A stretch of DNA of 8,963 nt from JBKEBX01 sp047974615 (GCA_047974615.1 JBKECM010000051.1:1-8963); one strand, 5' to 3'. Positions 1 to 7,545 are shown, counted from the stretch's first letter. Translations and numbers: made by a program. The notes: generated from the sequence alone by a model not told the origin.

Positions 1-459
1 TTAAGCATACCTGTTATAGGTGCTGGTGGCGTTGGTGATGGTCGCGGTATGGCTGCTATGGTATGTTTAGGCGCAAAAGGCGTTCAAGTTGGTACTAGAT
101 TTTTACTTGCTGATGAGTGTGTATGTCACGAGAACTATAAAGAAAAAATCGTAAAAGCAAAAGATATAGATACTGTTATTACTGGTAACATTACAGGTCA
201 CCCTGTACGTGTACTTAAAAATGCTTTAGCTAATGAGTTTTTAAAGATAGAAAAAGAATTATATAAAGAAGAAAATCCTGATTTATCTAAACTTGAAAGC
301 GTTGGCACTGGTGCTTTAAGACGTGCAGTTGTAGAAGGTGATGTTAAAAATGGTTCTGTTATGGCAGGCCAAATCGCTGGTTTGACAGACAAAAGAGAAA
401 GCTGTAAAGATATAATAGAAGATATATATAATGGACACTTAAAAGTGCTTAACAAATAA
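1..459 (+). CDS. fabK: Enoyl-ACP reductase FabK, C-terminal part (5' end cut by window edge)
   Basis: This is the FMN-dependent enoyl-ACP reductase that carries out the last reduction of each FASII elongation cycle in the cytoplasm. The reading frame is open from base 1 (first codon TTA) to TAA at 457-459, giving 152 visible residues. FabK is normally a little over 300 residues, so about half is missing upstream. Visible hallmarks are the IPVIGAGGV strand-loop (local residues 3-11) and GVQVGTRF (27-34), which form the phosphate-binding end of the nitronate-monooxygenase-like TIM barrel, then GHPVRVLKN (66-74) and the C-terminal SVMAGQIAGL (119-128). These match FabK better than a generic nitronate monooxygenase, and the neighbouring fabD supports the call. 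An internal ATG at 49 lies inside the conserved barrel and is not a real start. FabK is the triclosan-insensitive alternative to FabI (established knowledge). Confidence 0.93.
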   Translation, partial: LSIPVIGAGGVGDGRGMAAMVCLGAKGVQVGTRFLLADECVCHENYKEKIVKAKDIDTVITGNITGHPVRVLKNALANEFLKIEKELYKEENPDLSKLESVGTGALRRAVVEGDVKNGSVMAGQIAGLTDKRESCKDIIEDIYNGHLKVLNK

Positions 460-466
460 AAGTTTT

Positions 467-470
467 GGAG
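467..470 (+). promoter_or_regulatory. Ribosome binding site deciding the fabD start
   Basis: GGAG lies 6 nt upstream of the ATG at 477. A TTG at 465 is in frame but overlaps this Shine-Dalgarno sequence and has none of its own. The conserved FabD N-terminus (MKAIMFGGQGSQ) begins at the ATG, so 477 is preferred. Confidence 0.75.
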
Positions 471-476
471 AATGAT

Positions 477-1364
477 ATGAAGGCGATAATGTTTGGTGGG
501 CAAGGCTCACAAAAAATAGGTATGGGAAAAACCTTTTTTGACAAATATGATTATGTAAGAGAAATATACGAAAAAGCTAGTGAAGTTTGCGGTTTTGATG
601 TACCTAAGATGTGCTTTGAAGAAAACGATAAACTTAACTCTACTAGATATGCTCAACCCTGTCTATACACAACAAACTATGCTATGGGTATGGTTTTAGA
701 AAAGGAATATAATACTTTTGCTGATTATTATTTAGGTTTAAGTTTAGGCGAATATAACGCGTTTTTAGAAGCTGCAGCCTTTTCTTTTGAAGATGGTTTA
801 AAACTTATAAAAAGACGTGGTGAAATAATGGAAGAAGCTTTTTTAGACGGAAACTATGGTATGGCGGCTGTGCTTAATCTTGAATATAGCGAGCTATTAT
901 CCAGAGTTAAGGCTGAAGAAGGAGAACTTTACATAGCTAACAATAATACTAAAGGTCAAATAGTTGTTTCAGGCTCTATGGATATGATTGATTCTTTTAT
1001 TGAAAAATTAAAGGCTGATAAGATTAAGGCAATAAAGCTTAATGTAAGCGGAGCTTTTCATTCTCCTTTACTTAATAATGCTAGTAGTAAGCTTGCTTTA
1101 GAGTTTGATAACATTACATTAAATACTGTTAATAAGAAAGTTGTTTCTAATTTGACTGGAAAAATTGAAACGAATGTAAAAGAAACTTTAGTTAAACAAT
1201 TAACAAATGAAGTTAAATTTTGTGATAGCATTGAATTTTTAATTAATGAAGGTGTTGACACTTTTATTGAAGTTGGGGTTGGTAAAACTTTATCTGGTTT
1301 CGTTAAAAAAATCAATAAAGATGTAACTATTCTTAATATAGAGGAGATGGAAGCTAATGGATAA
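477..1364 (+). CDS. fabD: Malonyl-CoA:ACP transacylase FabD
   Basis: FabD transfers the malonyl group from malonyl-CoA to acyl carrier protein, supplying the extender unit to FabF. The 295-residue product has normal family length. Visible motifs are GGQGSQ (7-12, oxyanion loop), AQPC (59-62), the nucleophile elbow GLSLGEY (87-93, catalytic Ser89), KRRGEIM (112-118, malonate-carboxylate Arg, probably Arg114) and GAFHSPLL (192-199, catalytic His195). The elbow reads GLSLG where many FabD proteins have GHSLG; I believe the Leu form occurs in other clostridial homologues, so activity is not in doubt. The gene starts 17 bp after fabK. Its last 8 bp overlap the start of fabG, suggesting translational coupling. 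Confidence 0.96.
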   Translation: MKAIMFGGQGSQKIGMGKTFFDKYDYVREIYEKASEVCGFDVPKMCFEENDKLNSTRYAQPCLYTTNYAMGMVLEKEYNTFADYYLGLSLGEYNAFLEAAAFSFEDGLKLIKRRGEIMEEAFLDGNYGMAAVLNLEYSELLSRVKAEEGELYIANNNTKGQIVVSGSMDMIDSFIEKLKADKIKAIKLNVSGAFHSPLLNNASSKLALEFDNITLNTVNKKVVSNLTGKIETNVKETLVKQLTNEVKFCDSIEFLINEGVDTFIEVGVGKTLSGFVKKINKDVTILNIEEMEANG

Positions 1365-2079
1365 GAAAACTGTTGTAGTTACAGGTGGTGCAAAAGGTAT
1401 CGGTAGAAAAATCCTTGAAAAGTTCGCAAAAGAAGGCTATAACGTTGTTGTAAATTACCGTTCAAACATTGATGAAGACTTTGTAAAATCTTTAGAAGCT
1501 ATTACTAATGTTTTAGTTGTTAAAGGTGATGTTACTGTTTTAGATGACTGCAAAATCCTTATAGATAGTGCTATCGAAAAGTTCGGGAAAATAGATGTTT
1601 TAGTAAATAATGCAGGTATAACTAATGATACTTTGATTTTAAGAATGAGCGAAGAACAATTTTCATCTGTAGTTGACACAAATCTTAAAAGTACTTTTTT
1701 AACTACTCAATATTTATCAAATATTTATGCAAAACAAAGAAGTGGTTGTTTTATTAATATTTCTTCTGTCGTAGGTGTTATAGGTAATGCCGGTCAAAGT
1801 AATTATGCTGCAAGTAAAGCAGGTATTATAGGTTTCACTAAGTCTATAGCTCGTGAACTTGGTAAACGAGGTGTACGTGCAAATGCTATTGCTCCCGGTT
1901 TTATAGAAACGGATATGACAGCTGTATTAAGCGATAAAATCAAAGATACTATGCTACAAAATATACCACTTGGTCGTTTTGGTACAGGTGAGGAAGTTGC
2001 TGATGCAGCATATTATTTAGCAGAAGCTACATACGTTACAGGGCAAGTTCTTAACGTTTGTGGTGGTATGGTAATGTAG
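1357..2079 (+). CDS. fabG: 3-oxoacyl-ACP reductase FabG
   Basis: FabG is the NADPH-dependent ketoacyl-ACP reductase of FASII, a classical short-chain dehydrogenase of 240 residues. It shows the Rossmann glycine motif TGGAKGIG (9-16), NNAG (84-87), the SDR tetrad Asn109, Ser137 (INISSVVG), Tyr150 and Lys154 (YAASK), and the PGFIETDM loop (180-187) typical of FabG. The ATG at 1357 lies inside the fabD 3' end (8-bp overlap) and is preceded by GAGGAG at 1341-1346 with a 10-nt spacer. The SDR family is large, but placement between fabD and fabF makes the specific assignment secure. Confidence 0.96.
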   Translation: MDKKTVVVTGGAKGIGRKILEKFAKEGYNVVVNYRSNIDEDFVKSLEAITNVLVVKGDVTVLDDCKILIDSAIEKFGKIDVLVNNAGITNDTLILRMSEEQFSSVVDTNLKSTFLTTQYLSNIYAKQRSGCFINISSVVGVIGNAGQSNYAASKAGIIGFTKSIARELGKRGVRANAIAPGFIETDMTAVLSDKIKDTMLQNIPLGRFGTGEEVADAAYYLAEATYVTGQVLNVCGGMVM

Positions 2080-2083
2080 GAGG
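2078..2083 (+). promoter_or_regulatory. Ribosome binding site deciding the fabF start
   Basis: A perfect AGGAGG overlaps the TAG stop of fabG and sits 4 nt before the ATG at 2088. An in-frame ATG at 2058 would lie inside fabG, lacks a Shine-Dalgarno sequence and would add ten unconserved residues, so 2088 is chosen. Confidence 0.8.
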
Positions 2084-2087
2084 ATTT

Positions 2088-3323
2088 ATGGAGAAAAGAG
2101 TTGTAGTTACTGGTTATGGTGTAGTTTCACCTATTGGAAATAACGTTGATACATATTGGGAAAATATGCAAAATGGTGTGTCTGGTATCGATCATATAAA
2201 AGCTTTTGACAATACTGGTTTTGACGTAAAATTTTCTGCTGAAGTTAAAGATTTTGTACCTAAATATTTAGATAGAAAAGAGCAACAACGTTTTGAAAAG
2301 TTTTGTCAATACGCTATGGAAGCTAGTGGTGAAGCTATAGAACAGAGTGGTTTAGATATAGAGAAAATAGACCAAAATGAGTTCGGTGTAATAATCGGTA
2401 CTGGTATAGGTGGTCTTGAGTCTATAGAAAAAAATACTATGATTTGTAAAGAAAAAGGTCAAAGCAAAGTTAGTGTTTTATTTATACCTCAAATTATTGT
2501 AAATATGGTTAGTGGTTCTGTTGCCATAAAATACGGTGCTAAGGGTTCTGTGTATTCTCCTGTTACTGCTTGTGCTACTGGTACAAATAGTATAGGTGAA
2601 GCGTTTAGAAGTATAAAGCATGGGTATCATAAAGTTATGTTAGCAGGTGGTTCAGAAAGCTCAATTACACCTACAGGTGCTGCAGGCTTTACAAATCTTA
2701 AGGCTATGAGCAAGGCAGATGAAATGAATCGTGCATCTGTACCTTTTGACAAAGAACGTTCAGGGTTTGTTATAGGTGAAGGTGCTGGAATTTTACTTTT
2801 AGAAGAACTTGAATATGCAAAGGCACGTGGTGCTAATATTCTTGGAGAAATCGTTGGATACGGTTCAACTTGTGATGCATATCATATTACAAGCCCTGAC
2901 CTTGAAGGTGAAGGTGCAAGACGTGCTATGGAAAATGCTATTAAAGAGGCAGGAATAAACTGCGAAAATGTAGGATATATAAATGCACACGGTACTTCTA
3001 CACCTATTAATGACAAAGTAGAAACAAAAGCAATTAAAGATTTATTTAAAGACTATGCATATAAGTTAAATGTATCATCAACTAAGTCTATGTTAGGTCA
3101 TGGTTTAGGTGCTGCAGGTGGTCTTGAGGCTGTAGCTTGCCTACTTGCTTTAAAAGATGGATCAATTCCTCCTACTATAAACTATAAAGTTAAAGATGAG
3201 GAGTGCGATTTAGATTATACTCCTGTTACTGTGAAAAAAAATATTCAATATGCCTTATCAAACTCATTAGGTTTTGGTGGACATAATGCAGTTTTATGTT
3301 TTAAAAAATGGGAGGATAAATAA
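2088..3323 (+). CDS. fabF: 3-oxoacyl-ACP synthase II FabF
   Basis: FabF is the elongating beta-ketoacyl-ACP synthase: it condenses malonyl-ACP with the growing acyl-ACP. The 411-residue protein has typical length and begins with the standard KRVVVTGYGVVSPIG. The thiolase-fold triad is intact: Cys162 in the ACATG motif, His301 in NAHGTSTP and His338 in STKSMLGHGLGAAGG. The glycine-rich C-terminal SNSLGFGGHNA (391-401) is also present. This is the elongation enzyme rather than the initiating FabH, because the triad is Cys-His-His rather than Cys-His-Asn. The gene follows fabG by 8 bp, and its TAA overlaps the accB ATG by one base (TAATG). Confidence 0.97.
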   Translation: MEKRVVVTGYGVVSPIGNNVDTYWENMQNGVSGIDHIKAFDNTGFDVKFSAEVKDFVPKYLDRKEQQRFEKFCQYAMEASGEAIEQSGLDIEKIDQNEFGVIIGTGIGGLESIEKNTMICKEKGQSKVSVLFIPQIIVNMVSGSVAIKYGAKGSVYSPVTACATGTNSIGEAFRSIKHGYHKVMLAGGSESSITPTGAAGFTNLKAMSKADEMNRASVPFDKERSGFVIGEGAGILLLEELEYAKARGANILGEIVGYGSTCDAYHITSPDLEGEGARRAMENAIKEAGINCENVGYINAHGTSTPINDKVETKAIKDLFKDYAYKLNVSSTKSMLGHGLGAAGGLEAVACLLALKDGSIPPTINYKVKDEECDLDYTPVTVKKNIQYALSNSLGFGGHNAVLCFKKWEDK

Positions 3324-3769
3324 TGAACTTAAATGAAGTTTTAAAACTTATTGATAAAATAGAAAAATCAGCTTTTAGCGATTTTAAAATAGATTTTGAC
3401 GGCTTGGAATTAGAACTTAAAAAAGAAGGTAAAGTTTCAAAAAAAGCAACTCAACAAGTTGAAACTATTAAAGAAGAAACTTATGAGGAAGTTGCTGTAG
3501 AAGATACTTTTGTTCCTAAGGAAGATTTATCAGGACTTAAAAAAATAGTGTCACCTATAGTTGGCGTATATTATTCAAAGCCGGCTCCTGACAAAGATGA
3601 TTTTGTTAAAGTTGGGGATAAAGTTAAAAAAGGTGATGTTCTTTGCATAATTGAAGCAATGAAGGTTTTAAATGAAATTAAGTCAGACTGTGACGGCGAA
3701 GTATATAAAATTGAAATCGAAAATGAAGCAGTTGTAGAACATTCTCAAGTTATTATGTATATAAAATAA
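3323..3769 (+). CDS. accB: Biotin carboxyl carrier protein AccB (BCCP)
   Basis: AccB carries the biotin that shuttles carboxylate from the biotin carboxylase AccC to the AccAD carboxyltransferase. The 148-residue protein has the usual layout: an N-terminal helical region (1-40), an acidic flexible linker (about 41-70) and a C-terminal biotinyl domain (about 75-148). The biotinylation site is EAMKVLNEI with Lys114 as the modified residue. The common form is EAMKxMNEI; a Leu replaces the Met after the lysine's neighbour here, which should not prevent biotinylation. The start is fixed by GGAGG at 3311-3315 with a 7-nt spacer, and the 1-bp overlap with fabF suggests coupling. accB lies with the fab genes, upstream of the fabZ-accC terminator-like hairpin, while accC, accD and accA lie beyond it. 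Confidence 0.96.
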   Translation: MNLNEVLKLIDKIEKSAFSDFKIDFDGLELELKKEGKVSKKATQQVETIKEETYEEVAVEDTFVPKEDLSGLKKIVSPIVGVYYSKPAPDKDDFVKVGDKVKKGDVLCIIEAMKVLNEIKSDCDGEVYKIEIENEAVVEHSQVIMYIK

Positions 3770-3779
3770 GAGGTATTTT

Positions 3780-4211
3780 ATGAATGAAGTTAGCATAGAT
3801 ATAAAAGAAATAATGGACGTTTTGCCACATAGATATCCTTTTTTATTAATAGATAGAATTGTTGGTTTGGAAGAAGGCGTTTGTGCGAGAGCAATAAAAA
3901 ATGTTACAATAAATGAACCTTTTTTTCAAGGACATTTTCCAACGGAACCTGTTATGCCAGGTGTATTAATATTAGAAGCTTTGGCTCAAGTTGGTGCTTA
4001 TACTGTCTTATCTCTTGAGGAAAACAAAGGTAAAATAGCTTTTTTTGCCGGTCTTGACAATGTAAAGTTTAGAAAAAAAGTTATTCCCGGAGATACATTG
4101 ACACTTGAAATGAATCTTGTAAAGCTTAAGAAAAACGCTGGTATAGGCGAAGGTAAAGCTTACGTTAATGGTAAAGTTGCTGCTGAAGGTACCTTTACAT
4201 TTATGTTCTAA
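3780..4211 (+). CDS. fabZ: 3-hydroxyacyl-ACP dehydratase FabZ
   Basis: FabZ dehydrates 3-hydroxyacyl-ACP to trans-2-enoyl-ACP, the substrate of FabK. The 143-residue hot-dog-fold protein has typical FabZ length. It shows LPHRYPFLLID (15-25) and the active-site stretch GHFPTEPVMPGVLILEALAQ (51-70), with catalytic His52 and Glu66 at the spacing expected for FabZ. The ATG at 3780 follows AAGAGG (3768-3773) by 6 nt, and the gene is 10 bp after accB. No fabA/fabB pair is visible, so unsaturated fatty acid synthesis, if any, must rely on something outside the window, such as FabM. Confidence 0.96.
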   Translation: MNEVSIDIKEIMDVLPHRYPFLLIDRIVGLEEGVCARAIKNVTINEPFFQGHFPTEPVMPGVLILEALAQVGAYTVLSLEENKGKIAFFAGLDNVKFRKKVIPGDTLTLEMNLVKLKKNAGIGEGKAYVNGKVAAEGTFTFMF

Positions 4212-4260
4212 GATAAAAATATAGTGGTAAAGATAATACTATAAAATAAAAGAAAATAAT

Positions 4261-4305
4261 ACATTTCAAAAATTAAAATATATTTTAAATATGAAATGTG
4301 TTTTT
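4261..4305 (+). terminator. Terminator-like hairpin between fabZ and accC (possible attenuator)
   Basis: An 8-bp perfect inverted repeat, ACATTTCA (4261-4268) with TGAAATGT (4292-4299), encloses a second A/T-only palindrome (4273-4288). A run of five T follows at 4301-4305. This is the layout of an intrinsic terminator, although the stem is AT-rich and so only moderately stable. It lies in the one clear gap (4212-4339) of an otherwise tightly packed operon. Partial termination would lower accC-accD-accA expression relative to fabK-fabZ. Confidence 0.5.
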
Positions 4306-4312
4306 CTAATAT
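4284..4312 (+). promoter_or_regulatory. Weak candidate promoter upstream of accC
   Basis: TTTAAA (4284-4289) and TAATAT (4307-4312) are separated by 17 nt, each matching four of six consensus bases. This would start transcription a few bases before the accC ribosome binding site (AAGGAG, 4329-4334). In sequence this AT-rich such matches arise easily by chance, so this is only a candidate for re-initiation after the hairpin. Confidence 0.2.
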
Positions 4313-4339
4313 TTTTAGTTGTCACAATAAGGAGTCCAA

Positions 4340-5704
4340 ATGTTTAAAAAAATTTTAATTGCTAATAGAGGTGAAATCGCTGTTAGAATTATTCGTGCTT
4401 GTCGTGAAATGGGCATAAAAACAGTTGCAGTATATTCTACTGCTGATAAAGAGGCTTTACATACTCAACTTGCTGATGAAGCAATATGTATCGGTAATCC
4501 AAAGGGTGCTGATAGTTACTTGAATATGGTAAACATATTATCTGCTTGTATTGTTACTAAGGCTGAAGCTATTCACCCCGGTTTTGGTTTTTTATCTGAA
4601 AACGCTAGTTTTGCACGTTTATGCGAAGAATGTAATATAAAATTTATAGGGCCATCTGCTGATATTATCGACCTTATGGGCGATAAGGCTAATGCTCGTG
4701 ATACTATGATAAAAGCTAAAGTGCCTGTTGTTGAAGGTAGTGATGGCATAGTAAATGATGTTAAAGAAATTCATAGTTTTTGTGAAAAATATGGCTTTCC
4801 TATTTTAATAAAAGCCTCAAGCGGTGGTGGCGGTAAAGGTATTAGAATTGTAAATGATTTTGATGAAATAGATAGCAATTATAATTCTGCTCGCCAAGAG
4901 GCAAAACTTGCTTTTGGTGACGATAGCGTTTATATTGAGCGTGTTATTCTAAATGCACGTCATATTGAAGTTCAAATACTCGGAGATAACCACGGTAATC
5001 TTTGTCACTTGTATGAGAGAGATTGCTCATTACAAAGACGTAACCAAAAGGTTTTAGAAGAAGCACCTGCTTTTGTTTTAAGTGATGAAAAACGTAAAGA
5101 AATATGTGATTTAGCTGTACGTGCAGGAAAAGCAGTTAACTATGTTAATGCCGGTACTATTGAGTTTTTATATGAAACAAAAAGTCAAAATATCTATTTT
5201 ATGGAAATGAATACTCGTATACAAGTAGAACACCCTATAACTGAGCTTATTACTGGTGTTGATATAGTTCAAGAACAGTTACGAGTTGCTTTTGGCGAAA
5301 CTTTAACCTTTAAGCAAGAAGATATAAAAATTGACGGGTTTGCCATAGAATGTCGTATAAATGCTGAAGATACAGATAACAATTTTCAAGCACAGGCTGG
5401 CAAAATTAATATTTATTTAGCACCTGCAGGACCTAATGTTCGTGTAGACTCTGCCATTTATCAAAACTATTTTATACCACCTTTTTATGATAGTATGATA
5501 GCTAAAGTAATAGTTAAGGGTAAAACACGAGAAGAAGCTATTGCACGCATGCAACGTTGTTTGTATGAGTGTGTAGTTGAAGGTATTAAAACAAATATTG
5601 ATTTTCAAAGTATAATTTTAGATAATGAAAAATATCTTGAATGTGACTTTGATACGAAATTTATTGAACGTGAAATTTTACCAAATCTATATAAATTTGA
5701 ATAA
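4340..5704 (+). CDS. accC: Acetyl-CoA carboxylase, biotin carboxylase subunit AccC
   Basis: AccC uses ATP and bicarbonate to carboxylate the biotin on AccB. The 454-residue product has normal length: N-terminal pre-ATP-grasp domain (KKILIANRGEIAVRIIRA, 3-20; HPGFGFLSENA, 79-89), ATP-grasp domain with the glycine-rich loop KASSGGGGKG (158-167), and a C-terminal domain. Expected catalytic or nucleotide-binding residues are visible: Lys116, Lys158, His208, Lys237, and Glu289, Arg293 and Glu297 in EMNTRIQVEH, plus Arg339. The ATG is preceded by AAGGAG (4329-4334) with a 5-nt spacer. It could in principle be the BC subunit of another biotin enzyme, but flanking accD and accA make acetyl-CoA carboxylase the clear reading. 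It follows fabZ after the largest gap in the operon. Confidence 0.97.
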   Translation: MFKKILIANRGEIAVRIIRACREMGIKTVAVYSTADKEALHTQLADEAICIGNPKGADSYLNMVNILSACIVTKAEAIHPGFGFLSENASFARLCEECNIKFIGPSADIIDLMGDKANARDTMIKAKVPVVEGSDGIVNDVKEIHSFCEKYGFPILIKASSGGGGKGIRIVNDFDEIDSNYNSARQEAKLAFGDDSVYIERVILNARHIEVQILGDNHGNLCHLYERDCSLQRRNQKVLEEAPAFVLSDEKRKEICDLAVRAGKAVNYVNAGTIEFLYETKSQNIYFMEMNTRIQVEHPITELITGVDIVQEQLRVAFGETLTFKQEDIKIDGFAIECRINAEDTDNNFQAQAGKINIYLAPAGPNVRVDSAIYQNYFIPPFYDSMIAKVIVKGKTREEAIARMQRCLYECVVEGIKTNIDFQSIILDNEKYLECDFDTKFIEREILPNLYKFE

Positions 5705-5710
5705 GGAAAT

Positions 5711-5715
5711 GGTGA
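5711..5715 (+). promoter_or_regulatory. Ribosome binding site for the GTG start of accD
   Basis: GGTGA lies 4 nt before the GTG at 5720. A second purine stretch, AAGGAA (5703-5708), overlaps the accC stop but is rather far (11 nt). The GTG at 5712 is in another frame and stops at once. Confidence 0.5.
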
Positions 5716-5719
5716 TTAA

Positions 5720-6577
5720 GTGAATTTATTCAAGAAGAAAAAATATGTAACTATTTCCATCGCAAACGATGATTATAGAAGTGAGGAGCTTTTACCTCAA
5801 ATTCCTGACGGAACATGGGTTAAGTGCAAACAATGTAATCACATTTTACATAAGCAACTTATTGGTGAGTTTATGATTTGCAACAAATGTGGTGGATACT
5901 TTAGACTTACTGCTTGGGAAAGAATTTTTCAAGTTTGCGATAAAGGTACTTTTATTGAGTTTGATAAAGATATGAAATCGGCTAATCCTTTAGATTTTCC
6001 ACACTATAACGAAAAAACTAACAAGTTAGCAAAAAAAATCGGCATAAATGATGCTGTTGTAACGGGTAAATGTACAATACAAGGTGAAGAAGTTTATCTT
6101 GCTGCTATGGATAGTAACTTTATTATGGGTTCTATGGGTAGTGTTGTTGGTGAAAAGCTTACTAGACTATTCGAGAATGCTACGCAAATGAAAAAACCTG
6201 TTGTTATTTTTTGTGCCTCTGGTGGTGCTAGAATGCAAGAAGGTATTGTTTCACTTATGCAAATGGCAAAGGTTTCGGCTGCAGTTAAGATGCATAGTGA
6301 TAGCGGACAACTTTATATATCTGTTTTAACAGATCCTACAACCGGCGGTGTTACAGCTAGTTTTGCTTCTTTAGGTGATATTATACTTGCAGAAGAGAAA
6401 GCTTTAATTGGCTTTGCAGGTCGTCGTGTCATTGAACAAACTTTAAACGAAAAGTTACCTGATGATTTTCAAAGTGCTGAATATTTAAAAGAATGTGGTT
6501 TTATAGATAGAATAATAAAGCGTGAAGAAATACCTAAGATTTTAGGTGAACTTCTGGAAATGCATAAAGAGGTGTAG
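5720..6577 (+). CDS. accD: Acetyl-CoA carboxylase, carboxyltransferase beta subunit AccD
   Basis: AccD forms the alpha2-beta2 carboxyltransferase with AccA and moves carboxylate from biotin to acetyl-CoA. The 285-residue protein starts at GTG. Its N-terminal zinc ribbon is intact: Cys36, Cys39, Cys54 and Cys57 (CKQC and CNKC). The crotonase-fold core carries SMGSVVGEKLTRLFE (about 138-152), the oxyanion-type CASGGARMQEG (about 165-175) and TDPTTGGVTASFASLGD (about 204-220). The gene is 15 bp after accC and ends 3 bp before accA. Nothing suggests that it is degraded. Confidence 0.96.
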   Translation: MNLFKKKKYVTISIANDDYRSEELLPQIPDGTWVKCKQCNHILHKQLIGEFMICNKCGGYFRLTAWERIFQVCDKGTFIEFDKDMKSANPLDFPHYNEKTNKLAKKIGINDAVVTGKCTIQGEEVYLAAMDSNFIMGSMGSVVGEKLTRLFENATQMKKPVVIFCASGGARMQEGIVSLMQMAKVSAAVKMHSDSGQLYISVLTDPTTGGVTASFASLGDIILAEEKALIGFAGRRVIEQTLNEKLPDDFQSAEYLKECGFIDRIIKREEIPKILGELLEMHKEV

Positions 6578-6580
6578 TAT

Positions 6581-7363
6581 ATGGAAAATATTATGGAAGT
6601 TGTATCAAGTGCTAGAAGTTTAGCAAAACCTACCACTCTTGATATCATAAACAAAATTACTACTAACTTTTACGAGTTTTCAGGTGATAGAAACAGTTTT
6701 GATGATAAGGCTTTAGTAGGCGGTGTTGCTAAAATTTTTGATATGCCTATTACTGTTGTAGGTGTTCAAAAAGGTAAAAATATAGATGAAAGCTTATATC
6801 GTAACTTTGGGCAAGTTTCTCCTGAAGGTTATAGAAAAGCTTTACGTCTTATGAAACAGGCTGAAAAATTTTCACGTCCTATTCTTTGTATTGTAAATAC
6901 TTCCGGTGCTTTTGCTGGTGTATCTGCTGAAGAAAAGGGTCAAGGGGAGGCTATCGCTCGAAACCTATTTGAGATGAGCAATCTTAAAGTACCTATACTT
7001 TCTATTATCGTAGGTGAAGGAGGTAGTGGTGGAGCTTTGGCTCTTGCTGTGGCTGATGAAGTTTGGATTTTTGAAAAGGCAATGTATTCCATTTTAAGTC
7101 CAGAAGGTTTTGCTACTATTTTATGGAAGGATTCTAAACGTTCAGAAGAAGCTGGCAAACTTATGAAGCTTGCACCTTGCGATTTGTTAGCCCTTGAAAT
7201 CGTAGAGAAAATTATATCTGAGTCGCCTTTTTCTTTTGAAGATTTACAAAAAGACATATACAATAAGCTTGTTGAACTTAAAAACCTTTCTAAAAACAAC
7301 AAAGATACTTTATTAAAAAATAGATATGAAAGATTTAGAAAATTTGGAGATTTTGTAGAATAA
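6581..7363 (+). CDS. accA: Acetyl-CoA carboxylase, carboxyltransferase alpha subunit AccA (short form)
   Basis: AccA is the carboxyltransferase partner of AccD. Motifs include NTSGAFAGVSAEEKGQGEAI (106-125), VGEGGSGGALALAVADE (144-160) and ILSPEGFATILWKD (171-184), all characteristic of AccA. At 260 residues it is about 60 shorter at the N-terminus than the E. coli protein. This matches the short streptococcal/clostridial form (family knowledge) and is not a truncation, since GAGGTG (6569-6574) sits 6 nt before the ATG and accD ends only 3 bp upstream. It is the last gene of the fatty acid operon and is followed 41 bp later by a strong intrinsic terminator. Confidence 0.96.
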   Translation: MENIMEVVSSARSLAKPTTLDIINKITTNFYEFSGDRNSFDDKALVGGVAKIFDMPITVVGVQKGKNIDESLYRNFGQVSPEGYRKALRLMKQAEKFSRPILCIVNTSGAFAGVSAEEKGQGEAIARNLFEMSNLKVPILSIIVGEGGSGGALALAVADEVWIFEKAMYSILSPEGFATILWKDSKRSEEAGKLMKLAPCDLLALEIVEKIISESPFSFEDLQKDIYNKLVELKNLSKNNKDTLLKNRYERFRKFGDFVE

Positions 7364-7404
7364 AAGTTATTATTTTGTTTATATTATAATTAAATTAAGT
7401 TTTT

Positions 7405-7449
7405 AAACTGTAAAGAATTAATGTGTAACATTACTTTTTACAGTTTTTT
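7405..7449 (+). terminator. Intrinsic terminator of the fatty acid operon
   Basis: A perfect 10-bp stem, AAACTGTAAA (7405-7414) with TTTACAGTTT (7437-7446), is capped by a further 6-bp stem, TAATGT (7419-7424) with ACATTA (7428-7433), and a GTA loop. The 3' arm merges into six T (7444-7449). Its position just after accA and its + orientation make it the operon end. Confidence 0.88.
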
Positions 7450-7469
7450 ATTTGTGAAAAAATAAATTT

Positions 7470-7486
7470 GCAACTGGCAACGTTGC
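7470..7486 (+). repeat. GC-core palindrome in the accA-7622 gap
   Basis: GCAACGTTGC (7477-7486) is a perfect 10-bp palindrome. A further GCAAC at 7470-7474 can instead pair with GTTGC (7482-7486) to give a 5-bp hairpin with a 7-nt loop. It stands out in a very AT-rich stretch. No T-run follows, so it is not a terminator. Its role is unknown; an operator or small structured RNA element is possible. Confidence 0.35.
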
Positions 7487-7497
7487 TAAATAAAATT

Positions 7498-7528
7498 TTG
7501 AAATATTAAAGTGTATATTATTTATAAT
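7498..7528 (+). promoter_or_regulatory. Weak candidate promoter (P1) in the accA-7622 gap
   Basis: TTGAAA (7498-7503) is followed by a perfect TATAAT (7523-7528) after 19 nt, or by TTTATA (7521-7526) after 17 nt. Transcription would start near 7535 and run almost at once into the hairpin and T-run at 7546-7569. Spacing is not ideal and the region is AT-rich, so confidence is low. Confidence 0.3.
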
Positions 7529-7545
7529 TTATATTAGACAATATT

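Noticed and set aside
465..476. TTG at 465 as the fabD start
   Set aside because: It overlaps the GGAG Shine-Dalgarno sequence of the ATG at 477, has no ribosome binding site of its own, and the conserved FabD N-terminus begins at 477.
729..755. FabD active-site change (GLSLG in place of GHSLG) as evidence of lost activity
   Set aside because: The nucleophilic Ser89, His195 and the malonate-binding Arg are all present, and I believe the Leu variant is seen in other clostridial FabD proteins.
2058..2087. ATG at 2058 as the fabF start
   Set aside because: It lies inside fabG without a Shine-Dalgarno sequence and adds residues not found in FabF proteins. The AGGAGG before 2088 decides the start.
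4212..4339. FapR- or FabT-type fatty acid operator before accC
   Set aside because: The palindromes here do not match the known FapR or FabT operator consensus sequences as I remember them. The short dyad TTGTCACAA at 4319-4327 is too small to support a site. Such operators would more likely lie upstream of the window.
6940..7302. 120-codon open frame on the - strand
   Set aside because: It lies wholly inside accA in antisense, its translation shows no recognisable motif, and accA is unambiguous. The other - strand open frames (such as those within 198-503, 1058-1315, 1455-1679, 5417-5608 and 6469-6654) are rejected for the same reason.
7452..7466. Rex- or FNR-like operator (TTGTGAA half-site)
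   Set aside because: Only one half-site is present; the expected opposite half (TTCACAA or similar) is missing at the right spacing.
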